In this document: positions 48,557 to 58,059 of the stretch, one piece after another | How positions within the stretch are numbered: the first letter of the stretch is position 1 | Layout of the letters: the number at the start of each line of letters is the position of its first letter | From: an uncultured Marvinbryantia sp. | Lineage (GTDB): Bacteria > Bacillota > Clostridia > Lachnospirales > Lachnospiraceae | Assembly: GCF_905201705.1 (NCBI RefSeq) | Contig: NZ_CAJKOX010000027.1 | Location: forward strand, 1-63,366 | Length of the DNA: 63,366 nucleotides | Direction of reading: 5' to 3' | Notes under the pieces: generated by a model | Database searches by the model: none | What the model was told of the DNA's origin: nothing | What the model saw: the letters and a program-made list of their open reading frames with translations, nothing else | Translations under genes and position numbers: made by a program

Positions 48557-49983
48557 CAGGCTTCCTCCTTACCTTCAAATTCAATTTGTATCTCCAGGCC
48601 ACCCATACGGGAGGGAAGCGCCCGGATACTTCCGCCCATCTGTTCTGCCGCCGCCGCCACGATCGCCAGGCCAAGACCGCTGCCCTGATGCGGATTTTGT
48701 CTGGACGGATCGCTGCGGTAAAAGACTTCAAACAAATGAGGAAGAGATTCTTCCGGAACTCCCGGTCCGTCATCAGCAAACGACAAATAAAAGCCACTTT
48801 CCTTCCGGTGCAGCGATATTTGGAGATTTCCCTGCTCCTTCACTTTATATTTTAAACTGTTCTCCAAAATATTCGTCGTGATCCGCTGAAACTGGACCGG
48901 GTCTGCCTTCAGAGAAACCTCTTCCAGATCCATCGTAATGGAAAGCCCCTTCTGACGGTATTCTTCCTGTCTGGGAAGCACAATATCTTCCATCACCTCG
49001 TTCAGACGCAGCTCGCGCAAGTCCTTCGGGTACTCTCCCAGCTCCATTTTGGAAAACAGGAACAGTTGGGAAACAATATGATCCAGATCCTTTGCCTTTG
49101 TTTTAATTGTTTCCAGATACCTGCGCTCCGCTTCCGGCGTCTTTGCAATGCCGTCCAGAAGCCCTTCCACATATGCCTGAATAGAAGTCAAAGGAGTACG
49201 GATATCATGGGAAATGCCGGCAATCAATTCCTTTCTGCTGCGTTCCTGCTGCTGGATCCGCTGTACCATTTCTTTCAGCCTGCCTGCCATCTCATTGAAA
49301 TCCTGGCAGACCGGTAAAAATTCATCCTGCCTCTCATATGTGATACGATAATCCAGATTTCCGTCCCGCAGTTCATGCACACCATTTACCAGAATATCCA
49401 GCGGCTCTTCGATCCGTTTCCATACAAATTTCGTCAAAAATCGATTGGTAAATAAAATAGAGGCAAAAATGGTAAACAGGATCAAAATTGCCGCCAGAAC
49501 GACCGCCGTTTTTAAATCGGCATATGAACGCGTGTTATAGTACCCTCCCGTCAGGTAAATCGTATAAGAAATTCCATCTGCTGTAATCTGACGCGCATAC
49601 AGCATACGTCCGTTTTTCGCAATGGTTGCCTGATTGTCCAATAAATCTGCGGCTGCATATAATGCACTGTCATCGGACTCTTCCTCTCCATAAGTATATA
49701 CAGACTCCGTCTCAGAATCAACCCTGAGCGTCAGCTGGTTCTTTTCCAGAATCGCCTGAATAGAAGAGAAATCGGATCCATTCTCCAGGCTCTCTTTTAC
49801 CCCTTCGGAAATCGCTGTACAGGCTACTTCAAATTCATCCGGATCGTGAATCCCGATCCCCATGCCGTGAATCAGGGCAAACCAGATAAATCCCATACAA
49901 AGGACCCCGATGAGTACCGTCGCAATTACCGGAACCAGAATCATTAAAATATTAGACCAAAACAGCCTCTTCTTAACCGTCAT
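48556..49983 (-). CDS. sensor histidine kinase (system 2)
   Basis: 475 residues. Two helices (about 13-35 and 165-185) flank an extracellular sensor; HAMP, phospho-His in GISHDIRTPL and ATPase with NILENSLKY, DDGPGV and GSGLGLAIV. The extracellular part has no recognised fold. A paralogue of the kinase at 42950. Confidence 0.92.
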   Translation of the reverse strand: MTVKKRLFWSNILMILVPVIATVLIGVLCMGFIWFALIHGMGIGIHDPDEFEVACTAISEGVKESLENGSDFSSIQAILEKNQLTLRVDSETESVYTYGEEESDDSALYAAADLLDNQATIAKNGRMLYARQITADGISYTIYLTGGYYNTRSYADLKTAVVLAAILILFTIFASILFTNRFLTKFVWKRIEEPLDILVNGVHELRDGNLDYRITYERQDEFLPVCQDFNEMAGRLKEMVQRIQQQERSRKELIAGISHDIRTPLTSIQAYVEGLLDGIAKTPEAERRYLETIKTKAKDLDHIVSQLFLFSKMELGEYPKDLRELRLNEVMEDIVLPRQEEYRQKGLSITMDLEEVSLKADPVQFQRITTNILENSLKYKVKEQGNLQISLHRKESGFYLSFADDGPGVPEESLPHLFEVFYRSDPSRQNPHQGSGLGLAIVAAAAEQMGGSIRALPSRMGGLEIQIEFEGKEEA

Positions 49984-50126
49984 AGTGTCACCGCCTTTTA
50001 AGGATCAGTATAACACATATGAAACGAAAAATTATAAACTCCTGATAAACTATACTATTTTTTTCTTCTATAACCACTGATCGGCCAGTTCCTTCCTGCT
50101 TTCATCAGCCCGCGTAACGATTTTCG

Positions 50127-50152
50127 CCTGGCTCATTGCTCGCGGAAATAAA
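50127..50152 (-). repeat. 26-base dispersed repeat, copy 2
   Basis: Reverse complement of the copy at 29654-29679 with one mismatch. It lies in the 223-base gap between the second kinase and the HEAT gene, where I see no gene. Confidence 0.55.
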
Positions 50153-50206
50153 ATATGCGCCCGGTCATTCTAAACCGAGCGCACCATTCAGGCAGGCGAT
50201 ATCACT

Positions 50207-50539
50207 TTAACTCTTTTTCTCTTTCATTCTTGCCAGCGATTCCTTTGCAGTCTCCAACACCCTTTCATCCTTCTCATGCGAAAGGCAATACCGCAATTGT
50301 GTTTCCACATAGCTTCCCTCTGATTTTCCCAATGCAGCAACAACCGCTCTGCGGATATCCGCATCGTCATCTTCCAGCAAACCCACCAAAGTATTTAATG
50401 CCCTTTCATTACTGTTTATCTCTCCAAGCCCTTCGATCGCTGCCATACGAATCTCTTTATCTTTATCGTTGGCTAATGCAGCAAGTTTATCTGCATTTCC
50501 TTTTTTCACATATTTCTGCACTTTTTCCAATTTACCCAT
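50207..50539 (-). CDS. HEAT-repeat protein
   Basis: 110 residues made of three helical repeats (for example DKEIRMAAIEGLGEI and DADIRRAVVAALGKS), the acidic-hydrophobic pattern of PBS-lyase-like HEAT repeats. A binding or scaffold protein; partner unknown. Last in a minus-strand series after a MarR gene and a 46-residue coiled protein. Confidence 0.82.
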   Translation of the reverse strand: MGKLEKVQKYVKKGNADKLAALANDKDKEIRMAAIEGLGEINSNERALNTLVGLLEDDDADIRRAVVAALGKSEGSYVETQLRYCLSHEKDERVLETAKESLARMKEKKS

Positions 50540-50559
50540 AGTTATTGTCCTTTCTATTT

Positions 50560-50700
50560 TTATTTTTCCTGCGCTGTCTTTCTCTGCAGATTCCGTATAT
50601 CTCTGCGAATCCTTCTCTGCACACCGAAGTTTTCTTTCCCGTTTGCTTCAAGATCATGAAGCCTTTTCTCCAGTAACTCAATTTTTTCCTGATTGTTCAT
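50560..50700 (-). CDS. small coiled-coil protein in the MarR-HEAT unit
   Basis: 46 residues (MNNQEKIELLEKRLHDLEAN, then a basic QRRIRRDIRNLQRK tail). GAGGAGG lies seven bases before the ATG, a very good site. The ATG overlaps the MarR stop by four bases. Probably a short helical protein; function unknown. Its position between the MarR and HEAT genes argues it is real. Confidence 0.7.
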   Translation of the reverse strand: MNNQEKIELLEKRLHDLEANGKENFGVQRRIRRDIRNLQRKTAQEK

Positions 50701-51161
50701 TGTTTTTCCTCCTCTTGTTTATTCCATCTTCCGGAACATCCATCTAATGATATATTCTCCAGCATTTTCCAAACGACATTCCCAAATATGGTCAGATCGC
50801 TTTCACTGATCCCCGCAGTCAATGTATCCTCCAGCAACTGAACCTCTTCATTGATCTTATCCTTTAATGCATTGCCCGCCGGGGTCAGGCATACCTCCTT
50901 TAACCGATCGTCGCCGGAAACCTTTTTGCGGGCGATCATATTCCTCTTTTCTAACTTTTTTAGCTGTAAGGAAAGGCTTGCGCTCTTTACATTCAACGCT
51001 TCTTCTATATCCTTTTGATAAATTTTCCTGCCTAAATCGTTACTAAAAAGGAAATAAAGAATGCGCGTCTGCGTTCCGTTTTTATCTGTGATCAGATTAA
51101 ATTCCCTGCGGATCTGATTTGCCAGCCTCAAAACTGAGTTCGCATATTGTTTTTGCGGCAT
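50697..51161 (-). CDS. MarR-family transcriptional regulator
   Basis: 154 residues. Winged helix with QKDIEEALNVKSASLSLQLKKLEKRN and wing KKVSGDDRLKEVCLT. ATG at 51161 follows AGGAGGTGG; an in-frame extension further up lacks a site. It starts 23 bases after the unknown gene at 51184 and heads a unit with the coiled-coil and HEAT genes. Confidence 0.87.
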   Translation of the reverse strand: MPQKQYANSVLRLANQIRREFNLITDKNGTQTRILYFLFSNDLGRKIYQKDIEEALNVKSASLSLQLKKLEKRNMIARKKVSGDDRLKEVCLTPAGNALKDKINEEVQLLEDTLTAGISESDLTIFGNVVWKMLENISLDGCSGRWNKQEEEKQ

Positions 51162-51183
51162 TTTTCCACCTCCTGTACCGTAT

Positions 51184-51513
51184 TTAAACCGCGCTTCTAA
51201 TAAATTTTTCCAATTGCTCCTGATCAAACTTTGGAATATAGTTTTTCTTCATAAAACTGATTTCACGCTCAGATGCAGCATGAAAATTTCTGGCAGATAT
51301 ACGTCCGCGCACGTCATATAGACCATTCTCGAAATACAGTGCACAGTGTTCTTCGATCCGATTAATCATTATTACAGAATCCTTAATTCTCTGATGCAAT
51401 ATATTGGCAAGCCAATAGCATCCGCCGGTCAGAAACTTATTTTTCCAATCTTCTTCTGCAAAATAATTCTCTAAAGCACATAATATTTTTCTATAATAAG
51501 GCAGTTTTATCAT
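51184..51513 (-). CDS. small unknown protein with a Cys-His-Asp pattern
   Basis: 109 residues. TGGCYWLANILHQRI (Cys32), EEHCALYFENGLYDVRG (His56, Asp67) have the order and spacing of papain-like or transglutaminase-like catalytic triads. I recall the H-x3-x-x-x-G-x-YD-x-RG pattern in small toxin or phage peptidase-like proteins. The assignment is weak. No signal peptide or helix. Upstream ribosome site is not strong. Next to a MarR gene. Confidence 0.6.
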   Translation of the reverse strand: MIKLPYYRKILCALENYFAEEDWKNKFLTGGCYWLANILHQRIKDSVIMINRIEEHCALYFENGLYDVRGRISARNFHAASEREISFMKKNYIPKFDQEQLEKFIRSAV

Positions 51514-51586
51514 CTCTTTCTATCTGCAAAATTGCAGTCTTCCCTTTATCATTTCCCTCATTGATTACCAGTATGATTTTTTATTT

Positions 51587-52789
51587 TCAGGCGATTTTTT
51601 TCTGCCGAATTAATTTTGCATAGTAACGGTCAACGTATACTGCATAGATAATGCCGCCGATAATATATGCTGCTGCTGTGAGCGCAAATCCAGTTGATAA
51701 GCCGATACCTTCCTGAAATATTCCCATTACAAAGGAACCGATACCGATACCAATATCATAGGAAAGCAGATAAGTAGCATTTGCTGTGCCTCGTTTTGGC
51801 GCCGGTGTTGTTCCGGTTACAAATGACTGGAATAAAGGCTGAAGAATACCATAACCAAGACCTAATAAAAATCCGGCTAAAAGCAAATGAACTCCACTAT
51901 CCATAAAGAAATAACTCGCCATTGTGAAAAACAAGATCACTAAGCTTAACACGACAAGAATTTTATGCTTACCGGCATCAATCATCTTCTGTGTGGAAAA
52001 TTTTGAAATTAGCATTCCTGCCACCAGGAAGATATAGAAATACGGGATCACCGAAGACAATCCCTTTTCCTGTGCAAAAATGGATGAATATGCGATCACT
52101 GCCCCAAATGGGATCATGATAAACATCATATTGAACATGAACGGTAACGCCGGTTTATAAAATGCATCTGCCAGAACAAATTTCTTACGTTCTACCTTCG
52201 GATATTCGATCCTGCAGAACGATACACAGATCAGAGCAATTACTGTTAAAACAAATAAAACAACAAAAGATGCTTTACTGCTTAAATGGTTCTGGACCTG
52301 GATACCGATAAACGGACCAGCCGCCATCCCCAGCGAAATAGTGAGCGCAGACCGGTTTACCCCTTTTCCCGCCATGCTTGGCGGAAGTACATCTCCGGCC
52401 AATGTTGTCGTCGCAGAACCACAGACGGAATAAACAACGCCCATGTACAAACGAAGCAGCACCAGCACTCCATAAACAGGAAATGCAGCAAACCCTAAAA
52501 ACGGCAGACAAAACAGAGCCAGAAACAGCATATAAACATGATAACGATTAAAATTATCCAATATATAGCCCGCAAATGGCCTGAATAATACCGTGGTTAC
52601 CGACATTGCCGTTAAGACGATACCAATTCTGGAGCCGGTGATCCCATTCTCCTGACAGTAAATCGGCAAAATAGGTACAGAGGCATAAAAGGTAGCCATC
52701 ATCAACAGGTTCGTAATAAAAAGCAATACAAATTTTTTATTCCATATTTTTTCCATATGCTTTCGGGATGCCTGAATTTTTACATCCAC
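51587..52789 (-). CDS. MFS transporter
   Basis: 400 residues, 12 helices, with the loop 2-3 motif GYILDNFNRY (a weak form of MFS motif A) and GLGYGILQPLFQS. YwoG-like drug or metabolite exporters. A GTG start at 52789 is very close to GGAGG; the next in-frame ATG at 52756 (MEKIWNKK) is an alternative. Divergent from the LysR gene at 52892, which is a likely regulator. Confidence 0.88.
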   Translation of the reverse strand: MDVKIQASRKHMEKIWNKKFVLLFITNLLMMATFYASVPILPIYCQENGITGSRIGIVLTAMSVTTVLFRPFAGYILDNFNRYHVYMLFLALFCLPFLGFAAFPVYGVLVLLRLYMGVVYSVCGSATTTLAGDVLPPSMAGKGVNRSALTISLGMAAGPFIGIQVQNHLSSKASFVVLFVLTVIALICVSFCRIEYPKVERKKFVLADAFYKPALPFMFNMMFIMIPFGAVIAYSSIFAQEKGLSSVIPYFYIFLVAGMLISKFSTQKMIDAGKHKILVVLSLVILFFTMASYFFMDSGVHLLLAGFLLGLGYGILQPLFQSFVTGTTPAPKRGTANATYLLSYDIGIGIGSFVMGIFQEGIGLSTGFALTAAAYIIGGIIYAVYVDRYYAKLIRQKKIA

Positions 52790-52891
52790 TTCCTCCTTTT
52801 TTATTTAATGATTATATCAGCTTTCTACTGTACCTTTAATTGAAAATATGTTATAATTCATAACAAACCGTTATTAAAAGGAGGAAATTAA

Positions 52892-53758
52892 ATGACGATA
52901 GATAATTTAAAATGCTTCATTCTTGTTGCCGAAAATTTAAGTTTTGCAAGAGCCGCAGAAGCTCTGTATATTTCTCAGCCGGCTGTTACAAAACAGATCA
53001 ACGCACTGGAACACGAACTTGGCGTAACTCTTTTTGTCCGTTCTACCCGGCACGTAGAGCTTACGCCTTCCGGCATATCTTTTTATAAGGATGCCAAAGA
53101 TATCGTCATGAAATCACAGGCTGCTGTTTCCCGTGTGCAAAGACAGTATGTCAATTCTCAGTCCATCCGGATCGGGATGAGTAATCCTGCTGCACTTTTT
53201 TACTTAGCGCCGATCCTGACAAAATTTCATTCTGCATATCCAGACATACGCCCGGATATTGAATGCCCTGGCTACAAAATTATATTAAATCTTTTTCTTG
53301 AGGATAAAATAGATGTCCTTTTCTATTACAAGGAAAATATGCCAAAAAAATCCGGCATCCATTTTATAGAATTGCAAAAAGACAAGTTAATATGTCTGAT
53401 GTCTGCCACACATCCTTTTGCCGGGAAAGACTCCATTGCTTTGAGCGATCTGGAAAATACGACGATCATTGCCTGTAATCCGCTTAACGCACCGCTCTCT
53501 ATTTCTGTCTTTCAGAAACAGTTGGCAGAACATCACTCTGCGGATAAGATTTTTTACTGCAATAGTCTCGAAATTGCACATTGTCTGGCCTCGTCAGGTT
53601 TTGGAATTGCAGTACTTCCTCAAATATTAACATTGAAATCTCCGGAATATGTTGTTGTACCTCTTTCAGAAGATATAGAACTCTCATTCGGTATTTTCTA
53701 CCACAAGCGGCATACGAATTCCGCATTAGACAAGTTTTTAAAAATGTTTTCCAGGTAA
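52892..53758 (+). CDS. LysR-family transcriptional regulator
   Basis: 288 residues. N-terminal HTH: NLSFARAAEALYISQPAVTKQINALE (written as the first 40 residues), LFVRSTRHVELTPSG, then a ligand domain with SNPAALFYLAPILTKFHS and IDVLFYYKENMPK. AAAGGAGG before the ATG. Shares a 100-base control region with the divergent MFS gene and is followed at 23 bases by the PucR-type gene. Confidence 0.88.
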   Translation: MTIDNLKCFILVAENLSFARAAEALYISQPAVTKQINALEHELGVTLFVRSTRHVELTPSGISFYKDAKDIVMKSQAAVSRVQRQYVNSQSIRIGMSNPAALFYLAPILTKFHSAYPDIRPDIECPGYKIILNLFLEDKIDVLFYYKENMPKKSGIHFIELQKDKLICLMSATHPFAGKDSIALSDLENTTIIACNPLNAPLSISVFQKQLAEHHSADKIFYCNSLEIAHCLASSGFGIAVLPQILTLKSPEYVVVPLSEDIELSFGIFYHKRHTNSALDKFLKMFSR

Positions 53759-53780
53759 GAAAGGGATCAGGAGGATTATC

Positions 53781-54992
53781 ATGGATAAAAATTATGAACA
53801 AAAAGAAGCAAAACTAATGAAAGCATTAATTGACCGATGTGGTATGCAATACATTGTCGATACAGCCGCAGAACTTTTTGGGAACCCTGTATTCGTCTGC
53901 GATCTGGGATATAAAATCATATGTTATAGTGACCACGATTCCGTTTATGATGATTTCTGGGAACATATGAAAAGCCGCAGCTACAGTATCCCGGAACAGA
54001 TTTCACAGATTATGCGTACCGGTGACTTCTCCAAAATATATTCTTCCGACAAGCCTCGCATCGGGAAATATCCTTTTGCTGATTTTCCCTTTTTAGCGGC
54101 CAGAGTACGGGACGGTGCACAGCCCCTCGGACACATTTGTGTATATGGATGCCGCAGGCCTTTTGAAGAACAGGATAAAGATCTTCTAATCCTTTTTTGC
54201 AAGGTCGTTTCCTATGAGATGCTGTACAGAGGCTTATCCACGCCCTTTCAGATTCCCTATTATACTCTGCTGGCAGATCTGCTGGAAGGAGTCCTCACGG
54301 ATAAAAGCGAGCTGGAAATGCGTCTCAAATGTCTGGAGCTGCCCGCCTTTACCCATATGCTTCTTGCCATAATAAGCTTTAAAAGCCCTATGGTGCAGGC
54401 TGTAACGTTTTATATCCGGGAATATCTGATGCAGAACCTGCATCACTCCCTGAGTATCGTATATAAAGACCATATCGTACTCCTGGTTCCTGAAACGATA
54501 CTGAAAAATCATCTTCTTGAAAAAAGCCTTGCCAGCTATGGAGCAAATATTGACTATAAAATTGGGATCAGCAATCCCATCCCTGACCTGTTGGATTTAA
54601 AAATTTATTATGAACAGGCGCAAAATGCAGTCAGGATTGCAGAAATTCTGAATCTGGAGGATCGGCTCTGCCTATACCGCCGCCTCTCTGTCTACCAGAT
54701 TCTCCTGCTTGCAGAAAAGGAGATGGATCTGCGCTATCTCTGCAATCCCGCCATCCTGGAAATGCAAGCTTACGACCGCCAGCACCACACAGAATATCTG
54801 AACGATCTGGAATTATACTTAAAATGCGGAAAAAATATTAATAAAACTGCAAAGCTGGCCTGTGTCCATAAGAATTCCATGTATTACCGGATCTCCAAGC
54901 TGGAGGAGAAATTTTCTCTGTCCTTATCAGACGAAGAAACCTGCTTTTCCCTGCAGTTGTCCTTAAAAATCCTGCAGCTCCTCAATCATTAA
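53781..54992 (+). CDS. PucR/CdaR-type helix-turn-helix regulator
   Basis: 403 residues. GAF-like N-terminal part (about 20-140, YIVDTAAELFGNPVFVCD), a middle with signalling helices, and a C-terminal PucR HTH (about 340-400, LYLKCGKNINKTAKLACVHKNSMYYRISKLEEKF split over its two helices). Such regulators control catabolic genes for purines, sugar acids or choline derivatives. AGGAGG is eight bases upstream. Followed by a terminator and then the mutarotase/GcvT genes, its probable targets. Confidence 0.85.
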   Translation: MDKNYEQKEAKLMKALIDRCGMQYIVDTAAELFGNPVFVCDLGYKIICYSDHDSVYDDFWEHMKSRSYSIPEQISQIMRTGDFSKIYSSDKPRIGKYPFADFPFLAARVRDGAQPLGHICVYGCRRPFEEQDKDLLILFCKVVSYEMLYRGLSTPFQIPYYTLLADLLEGVLTDKSELEMRLKCLELPAFTHMLLAIISFKSPMVQAVTFYIREYLMQNLHHSLSIVYKDHIVLLVPETILKNHLLEKSLASYGANIDYKIGISNPIPDLLDLKIYYEQAQNAVRIAEILNLEDRLCLYRRLSVYQILLLAEKEMDLRYLCNPAILEMQAYDRQHHTEYLNDLELYLKCGKNINKTAKLACVHKNSMYYRISKLEEKFSLSLSDEETCFSLQLSLKILQLLNH

Positions 54993-55042
54993 CAGAAACA
55001 TGGAATGTTTATCCCCGTTCAAAAACAGAATCCTGCCTGTAC

Positions 55043-55085
55043 CACCCGGTGTTGGAAAAATTTCCAAAACCGGGTGTGTGTTTTC
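55043..55085 (+). terminator. terminator after PucR gene
   Basis: CACCCGGT and ACCGGGTG enclose an inner TTGGAAA/TTTCCAA stem, then TGTGTTTTC. Confidence 0.65.
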
Positions 55086-55186
55086 TGATGTTTGCCCGAT
55101 GAAATTGTCTCGCAGCATTGCTATATTAAATCTATCGATCAACGAACAAAAAACACAGGAAAGCTTGTCTTTCAGAAGGAGGAAAC

Positions 55187-55657
55187 ATGAAGCGAGTTGC
55201 AGAAATGATTTACATTGTCCCTGAAAAACGGGATGAATATCTCCGGAAATGGCTGAACCCAAGCCTTAAAACACAGCAGATTCTCTGGATTCATGGTATC
55301 CGGAATCAATATTACTTTAAACTGAACGAATTTATTATGATGACGTTTGAATATGTGGGTACTAAGTTTCAGGAAGATATGAACGCTATTGCAAAATACC
55401 CGGAAATTGATGCGCTTCTTGTGAAAAAGCGCAGAAAAGAGGTCCCCGGGGAAGAGCGCGATACCACCAACTGGTGGGCGCCGGTGAAACGCCTGGGAAG
55501 CATCCTGACCGAAAGTCCGATGCCAGAAGACCGGGATGAGGAATTATCCCTGACCGAGCAATACCATGAGATGCTCAGCGGCCGTATGGGGACTGAATCT
55601 TCCGGATACGATATTTCCTATGATGAGGATGACTGGAGCGAATCCATTCATATTTAA
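55187..55657 (+). CDS. L-rhamnose mutarotase-like protein
   Basis: 156 residues. The first 80 (RVAEMIYIVPEKRDEYLRKW and so on) form the dimeric ferredoxin-like fold of L-rhamnose mutarotase/DUF718, here with a His (WIHGIRNQYYF). The second half is acidic and looks unstructured. No rhamnose genes are in the window, so the substrate may not be rhamnose. AAGGAGG precedes the ATG. It stands 70 bases before the GcvT-like gene on the same strand, so a joint catabolic role is likely. Confidence 0.75.
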   Translation: MKRVAEMIYIVPEKRDEYLRKWLNPSLKTQQILWIHGIRNQYYFKLNEFIMMTFEYVGTKFQEDMNAIAKYPEIDALLVKKRRKEVPGEERDTTNWWAPVKRLGSILTESPMPEDRDEELSLTEQYHEMLSGRMGTESSGYDISYDEDDWSESIHI

Positions 55658-55727
55658 TTTTTTTCACGTGTGTTCTGCGGACTTTCCGCAAACAATATCA
55701 AAAAAATCACAATAAGGAGGCTATCAT

Positions 55728-57104
55728 ATGACAGCAAATTATGTTATGAAACCCATTGAAAACGATCAGAAATATACGGATAGCTGTGTCATGGCTCCCA
55801 TGCCGCAGAATTCAGAAATTTCCTATTCGCCTTTTGAACCGCCTTACGCGGATGTAAAGCATCTGTTTTACAACTTCTTTACCCCTTACGTTCAGCCTTA
55901 TGAATATACCGGCTGGAGAGATGAGCAGCTCTCCTGGGAAAAATCTGTATACATCCACGCAGGCTTAAGCTGCTCCCCCTATTTCCGTTTCCAGGGACCG
56001 GACGCTTTAAAATTCCTCCAGAAACACTGCACAAACAGCTTTGCAAAATATCCGGTAGGTTCCGGAAAGCACGTGCTTACCTGTAACGAAAAAGGACAGC
56101 TTACCTGTCACGGAATGATGTTTAAAGTAGCAGAAGATTGTTACGATACATATTTTATGATGTCCCTCGCCGCTTATTATCAGGCAGAAGCTTCTGAGTA
56201 TGATATGCAGTGCATTGACCTGACCGGTAAGAAATTCCTGTTCCAGATCGGCGGGCCGAGAAGTCTGGAATTGCTGGAGAAGGTTACCGGCGAAGATCTT
56301 CACGATATTAAATTCATGAGATTCCGTCATACCACCATCAATGGAAAAGAAGTGCGCATCGCCAGAATGGGTATGGCCGGGACGCTGGCCTACGAGCTGC
56401 ATGGCGACACCGAAGATGCCTATGAATTATATGACCTGATTTACCGTGCCGGAGAAGAATTTGGCATTCGCCGTCTCGGATGGCACACCTACATGATGGA
56501 ACACACCATTTGCGGATACCCCCAGACCTCCTATCACTTTACCTGTGACATCCCCGGTTTCCCGGACAATACCGGAAATGTCAGCGGAAGTATCGGAAAA
56601 GAAGCAAGCGGCTACACCGACCCGTATTCTCTCGGCTGGGGCTTCTGTGTTAAATTTGACCATGATTTCGTGGGGCGGGAGGCTCTTGAACAAATAAAAG
56701 AAAATCAGAAACGCGATATGGTTTCTCTTGTATGGAATCCGGAAGATATCCTGAAGGTCCATGCTTCCCAATTTACCGATGACCCGTATTGCCCGATCGA
56801 CGAGCCAAACGATCTTGCAAAAGACTACCGTGTAGCCATCCACCAGGATAAGGTGCTCGATGCAGATGGAAATATGATCGGTGTCAGCAGCGGCCGCATG
56901 ATGAGTTTATACTATCATGAAATGGTGTCTCAGTGTCAGCTAGATCTCGCCTTCTGCAAAGAAGGAACCGAAGTATACGTTCTCTGGGGCGAACCGGGGA
57001 CAAAACAGATCAAGATCCGGGCTACCGTTGCACGTTTCCCGTATTTTAACGAAAACCCAAACAATAAACTCGACGTAGAGACGATTCCAAGATACAATAA
57101 ATAA
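55728..57104 (+). CDS. GcvT-family, LigM/DmdA-like aminomethyltransferase
   Basis: 458 residues, much longer than GcvT (about 370). GcvT-fold marks: SLGWGFCVKFDHDFVGREAL and GPRSLELLEKVTGEDL; LAYELHGDTEDAYELYDLI. LigM, the vanillate/syringate O-demethylase, has this length and is tetrahydrofolate-dependent; DmdA and dimethylglycine enzymes are relatives. Choice among O-demethylase, N-demethylase and others is open. AAGGAGG before the ATG. Preceded by a mutarotase-like gene and PucR regulator. Confidence 0.82.
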   Translation: MTANYVMKPIENDQKYTDSCVMAPMPQNSEISYSPFEPPYADVKHLFYNFFTPYVQPYEYTGWRDEQLSWEKSVYIHAGLSCSPYFRFQGPDALKFLQKHCTNSFAKYPVGSGKHVLTCNEKGQLTCHGMMFKVAEDCYDTYFMMSLAAYYQAEASEYDMQCIDLTGKKFLFQIGGPRSLELLEKVTGEDLHDIKFMRFRHTTINGKEVRIARMGMAGTLAYELHGDTEDAYELYDLIYRAGEEFGIRRLGWHTYMMEHTICGYPQTSYHFTCDIPGFPDNTGNVSGSIGKEASGYTDPYSLGWGFCVKFDHDFVGREALEQIKENQKRDMVSLVWNPEDILKVHASQFTDDPYCPIDEPNDLAKDYRVAIHQDKVLDADGNMIGVSSGRMMSLYYHEMVSQCQLDLAFCKEGTEVYVLWGEPGTKQIKIRATVARFPYFNENPNNKLDVETIPRYNK

Positions 57105-57228
57105 CCGAAAGAACAGCCAGCCCGAAAGAATATACGGACTGGCTGTATCGTCAGAAATTAATTGGTAAGCTGATCCTCTGTCGTTTTCTTATCACTGGTA
57201 CCCCAGGAATTCCTGCCGCCCTCTCGGT

Positions 57229-57864
57229 CTAAAATTCCATCCGCTCCAGGATATCCTGCCATGCCTCCCCGTCTATCTCCTCGTCATGAAACAGTTTCCT
57301 TCTGTCCTCTTCCGTAATCTTACGAATAACTCTGCATGGATTACCTGCCGCGATACACCAGTCCGGGATGTCCCTTGTCACCACGCTGCCGGCGCCGATC
57401 ACCACGTTGTCTCCTATGTGTACGCCGGGGCATACCACTGTATTTCCCCCGAACCATACGTTATCCCCTACCGTCACTTCCTTGCCATACTCATATGCCG
57501 AATTGCGGCTGACCAGATGAATGGGATGCCCCGCCGTGTAGATTGCCACATTGGGGGCCATCTGACAGTTATCGCCTATCCTGATCTTTGCCACGTCTAA
57601 AAGCGTACAGTTATAATTTGCAAAGAAATTCTTTCCCACCTCGATATGTTTTCCATAATCGCAGTAGAACGGCGGGTTCACAAAAGCGTCCTCAGATTTC
57701 CCGAAAAGCTCCTTCACGGTTTCCTTAATCCCTGCAAAATCCGACCGATCCATAAAATTCAGTTTCTGCAGGATTTTCCTGCATACAAGCTGTTCCTCAA
57801 AGACCGTATCATCCGAAATATAAGCCAGGCCTGCATCCCGGCGCTGTCTGTTTGTCATATCCAT
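57229..57864 (-). CDS. maa: maltose/sugar O-acetyltransferase
   Basis: 211 residues. Left-handed beta-helix with hexapeptide repeats (IGDNCQMAPNVAIYTAGHPIH, IGDNVVIGAGSVVTRD) and a Mac head (QRRDAGLAYISD). The catalytic histidine lies in TAGHPIH. Acetyl-CoA sugar acetyltransferase. ATG at 57864 is ten bases after GGAGG. Confidence 0.9.
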   Translation of the reverse strand: MDMTNRQRRDAGLAYISDDTVFEEQLVCRKILQKLNFMDRSDFAGIKETVKELFGKSEDAFVNPPFYCDYGKHIEVGKNFFANYNCTLLDVAKIRIGDNCQMAPNVAIYTAGHPIHLVSRNSAYEYGKEVTVGDNVWFGGNTVVCPGVHIGDNVVIGAGSVVTRDIPDWCIAAGNPCRVIRKITEEDRRKLFHDEEIDGEAWQDILERMEF

Positions 57865-58059
57865 TTTCACTAATCCTCCATACATTAATTTTCAGGCTGG
57901 TTGTCGAACCGCCTGTCTTTAAAATAACATTCCCGCAAGAAAAAACAGAAACGAAACAGCCGCCTGATATCTTTTATTTGACAATATCATGTTTTTATAA
58001 TAAAATCATTCAATATTCTCCGTTTTTATATAACAATTTTCCATTTATGAGGTGATCTT

